From contig DFFG01000087.1 of NCBI GenBank assembly GCA_002368795.1, forward strand, positions 1 to 6,753: a stretch of 6,753 bases of DNA, given 5' to 3'. A program made the position numbers and the translations under genes. The notes beneath the pieces were generated by a model that was given only the letters and a program-made list of their open reading frames with translations, was not told where the DNA came from and did not search any database. The DNA comes from Eubacterium sp. UBA3782. GTDB taxonomy: Bacteria; Bacillota; Clostridia; Lachnospirales; Lachnospiraceae. Below are positions 5,614-6,753 of the stretch, piece by piece; the stretch's first letter is position 1; every line of letters starts with the position of its first letter.

Positions 5614-6636
5614 ATGAATAAAAAAGTTTTGATCATCAATACCGGTGGGACGCTGTCTTCGGTTGCGAAGGAGCATGGGCTGACGCCGGGCCTTACGACG
5701 GATTCTATGCTGCAGGAACTCCATGTGGTGGCAGGCGAGGCGGAGCTGATCACATTGGAGTTTTCTGCCCTGGACAGCGCCAATATTTTCCCGGAGGACT
5801 GGGTTCGGCTTGCGCAGACCATCAGCCGGCAGCGGGATAACTTTGACGGGATGGTTGTGATCCATGGGACAGATACCCTTGCCTATACATCGTCTATGCT
5901 GTCTTTTATGCTCCAGAATATCCAGATCCCGGTCGTGATCACCGGCAGTCAGCTGTCGATTTCCAATCCGGTGGCAGATGCGATGGAAAATCTGCGTTGC
6001 GCGATCTATATGGCGCAGAGCGGATGCCCGGGCGTTTTTGTCGCTTTCAACCGTAAGGTCATGCTGGGATGCCGGACATCCAAGGTGCGGTCGCTGAGTT
6101 TTGACGCTTTTGACAGCATCAACTGCGATAATATAGCCCAGATCAGTTCCATCGGCATGAAGATCAATACCCACCTGCTGCCAAAAAGAAACGGCATCTT
6201 CCGCCTGCAGGATCATTATTGTCCCGATATAGCTGTGATCAAGCTGTTTCCAGGCATCCACAGAGAGATCCTCGAAATGTATGCAGACAATGGATACCGG
6301 GCATTTTATATCGAAGCCTTCGGCTTGGGCGGCATGCCCTTCCTGGGGCATGACTTCATCAGCGGGATCCGGAAGCTGACTGAGCAGGGATCCACTGTCC
6401 TCGTCGGCACCCAATGCCGGTACGAGGGAAGCAGCCTCGAAGTATACGAAACCGGCCGCCGGGCGCTGGAGGCAGGCGCGCTGCAGGCATACGACATGAC
6501 AGCAGAGGCAGCAGTCACCAAACTAATGTGGGTCCTGGGCCAGACAGACGATCCCCTGGAGATCAGAGAATACTTTCAGCTAAATCTATGCGGAGAAGTC
6601 TCCGTACCCGGCGGCAGCGCCCAGATAGGAAAATGA
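5614..6636 (+). CDS. ansA: Type I (cytoplasmic) L-asparaginase
   Basis: A 340-residue enzyme that hydrolyses L-asparagine to aspartate and ammonia, of the usual length for type I asparaginases and with no signal peptide. Both catalytic Thr motifs are present: INTGGTLSS (8-16; nucleophile Thr13) and VVIHGTDTLAYTSSML (81-96; Thr86-Asp87). RTSKV places the partner Lys at about 157, within GCRTSKVRSLSFDAF (152-166). IEAFGLGGMP and GTQCRYEGSSLEVYETGR are the expected C-terminal blocks. The start at 5614 puts NKKVLIINTGGT at the N-terminus as in the family. An in-frame ATG at 5506 would add 36 unrelated residues. The ribosome binding site AGGAAGGGA is about ten bases away, a rather long spacing. 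The gene has its own promoter and is divergent from the symporter-like fragment. No hairpin terminator is visible after the stop, only a half repeat. Confidence 0.96.
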   Translation: MNKKVLIINTGGTLSSVAKEHGLTPGLTTDSMLQELHVVAGEAELITLEFSALDSANIFPEDWVRLAQTISRQRDNFDGMVVIHGTDTLAYTSSMLSFMLQNIQIPVVITGSQLSISNPVADAMENLRCAIYMAQSGCPGVFVAFNRKVMLGCRTSKVRSLSFDAFDSINCDNIAQISSIGMKINTHLLPKRNGIFRLQDHYCPDIAVIKLFPGIHREILEMYADNGYRAFYIEAFGLGGMPFLGHDFISGIRKLTEQGSTVLVGTQCRYEGSSLEVYETGRRALEAGALQAYDMTAEAAVTKLMWVLGQTDDPLEIREYFQLNLCGEVSVPGGSAQIGK

Positions 6637-6639
6637 AAA

Positions 6640-6655
6640 GACAACTGGGACGGTT
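6640..6655. repeat. Left half of the palindromic repeat, copy 6
   Basis: GACAACTGGGACGGTT differs at one base from the left arm of copy 1. It breaks off exactly where the intron-like GTGCG begins. No right arm is seen before the window ends. Confidence 0.75.
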
Positions 6656-6753
6656 GTGCGCCAGCTCGGCGCATATGATGCGCATCACGTGTGATATCTG
6701 GCATTCGACCCCAATGACTGTTTGAGGAGCCGTATGCGTTAATAGCGCACGTA
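6656..6753 (+). mobile_element. Group II intron fragment with domain V, cut by the window edge
   Basis: From 6727, GAGCCGTAT, a short stem-loop and ACGTA match the start of group II intron domain V, including the AGC catalytic triad and the conserved ACGTA on the return strand. The final CGGTTC would fall just outside the window. At 6656, GTGCGCC-AGCTC-GGCGCA resembles the GUGCG 5' end and first helix of bacterial group II introns such as Ll.LtrB. Only about 70 bases separate the two, far too few for domains I-IV and a maturase gene, so this is either an internally deleted intron or a domain V remnant beside a chance GTGCG. Overlapping palindromes fill 6657-6695, for example TGATGC-GCATCA (6676-6687). 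No reverse transcriptase is coded here. The domain V call is firmer than the 5' boundary. Confidence 0.6.

Noticed and set aside
5485..6414. 309-codon open frame on the minus strand across ansA
   Set aside because: It is the antisense of a clearly recognised asparaginase. Its translation is rich in His, Arg and Gln with no family resemblance.

Overview
The window reads as chromosomal DNA from an anaerobic Firmicute, most likely a gut clostridium of the Lachnospiraceae type. Supporting this are moderate GC content, strong Shine-Dalgarno sequences, compact intrinsic terminators, a lone UroD-type (MtaA/MtbA-like) methyltransferase beside a LysR regulator, and dispersed hairpins built on GGGACGGTTC. 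The placement rests on gene style and my recollection of such genomes; no search was run.

Layout: (1) positions 1-833, 3' part of a HAD-superfamily phosphatase gene; (2) 837-965, two copies of a palindromic repeat, the first followed by a T-run and probably acting as a terminator; (3) 983-1903, a LysR-type regulator on the minus strand; (4) 1904-2112, a divergent control region with a LysR-like inverted repeat; (5) 2113-3096, a UroD/MtaA-family protein, closed by a strong terminator at 3182-3216; (6) 3097-3501, a gene-poor stretch with a possible 15-codon reading frame, a weak hairpin and a full copy of the repeat; (7) 3502-4104, a DUF1349 protein; (8) 4112-4139, a half copy of the repeat; (9) 4278-4808, a small nitroreductase with its own promoter; (10) a bidirectional terminator at 4845-4883; (11) 4886-5425 on the minus strand, a short protein resembling the C-terminal end of a dicarboxylate/amino-acid:cation symporter, probably a remnant; (12) 5614-6636, a type I L-asparaginase (ansA); (13) 6640-6753, a half repeat running into what looks like a group II intron fragment whose domain V is cut by the window edge.

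The genes do not form one pathway. They look like a run of single-gene transcription units. The LysR and UroD-like genes form a divergent regulator/target pair. The symporter-like fragment and asparaginase are also divergent and share a short AT-rich promoter region. An amino-acid link between those two is possible but unproven.

No complete undescribed system is evident. The least explained structure is the repeat family (six sites, some only half copies) at the borders of genes, and its junction with the intron-like sequence at the right end.
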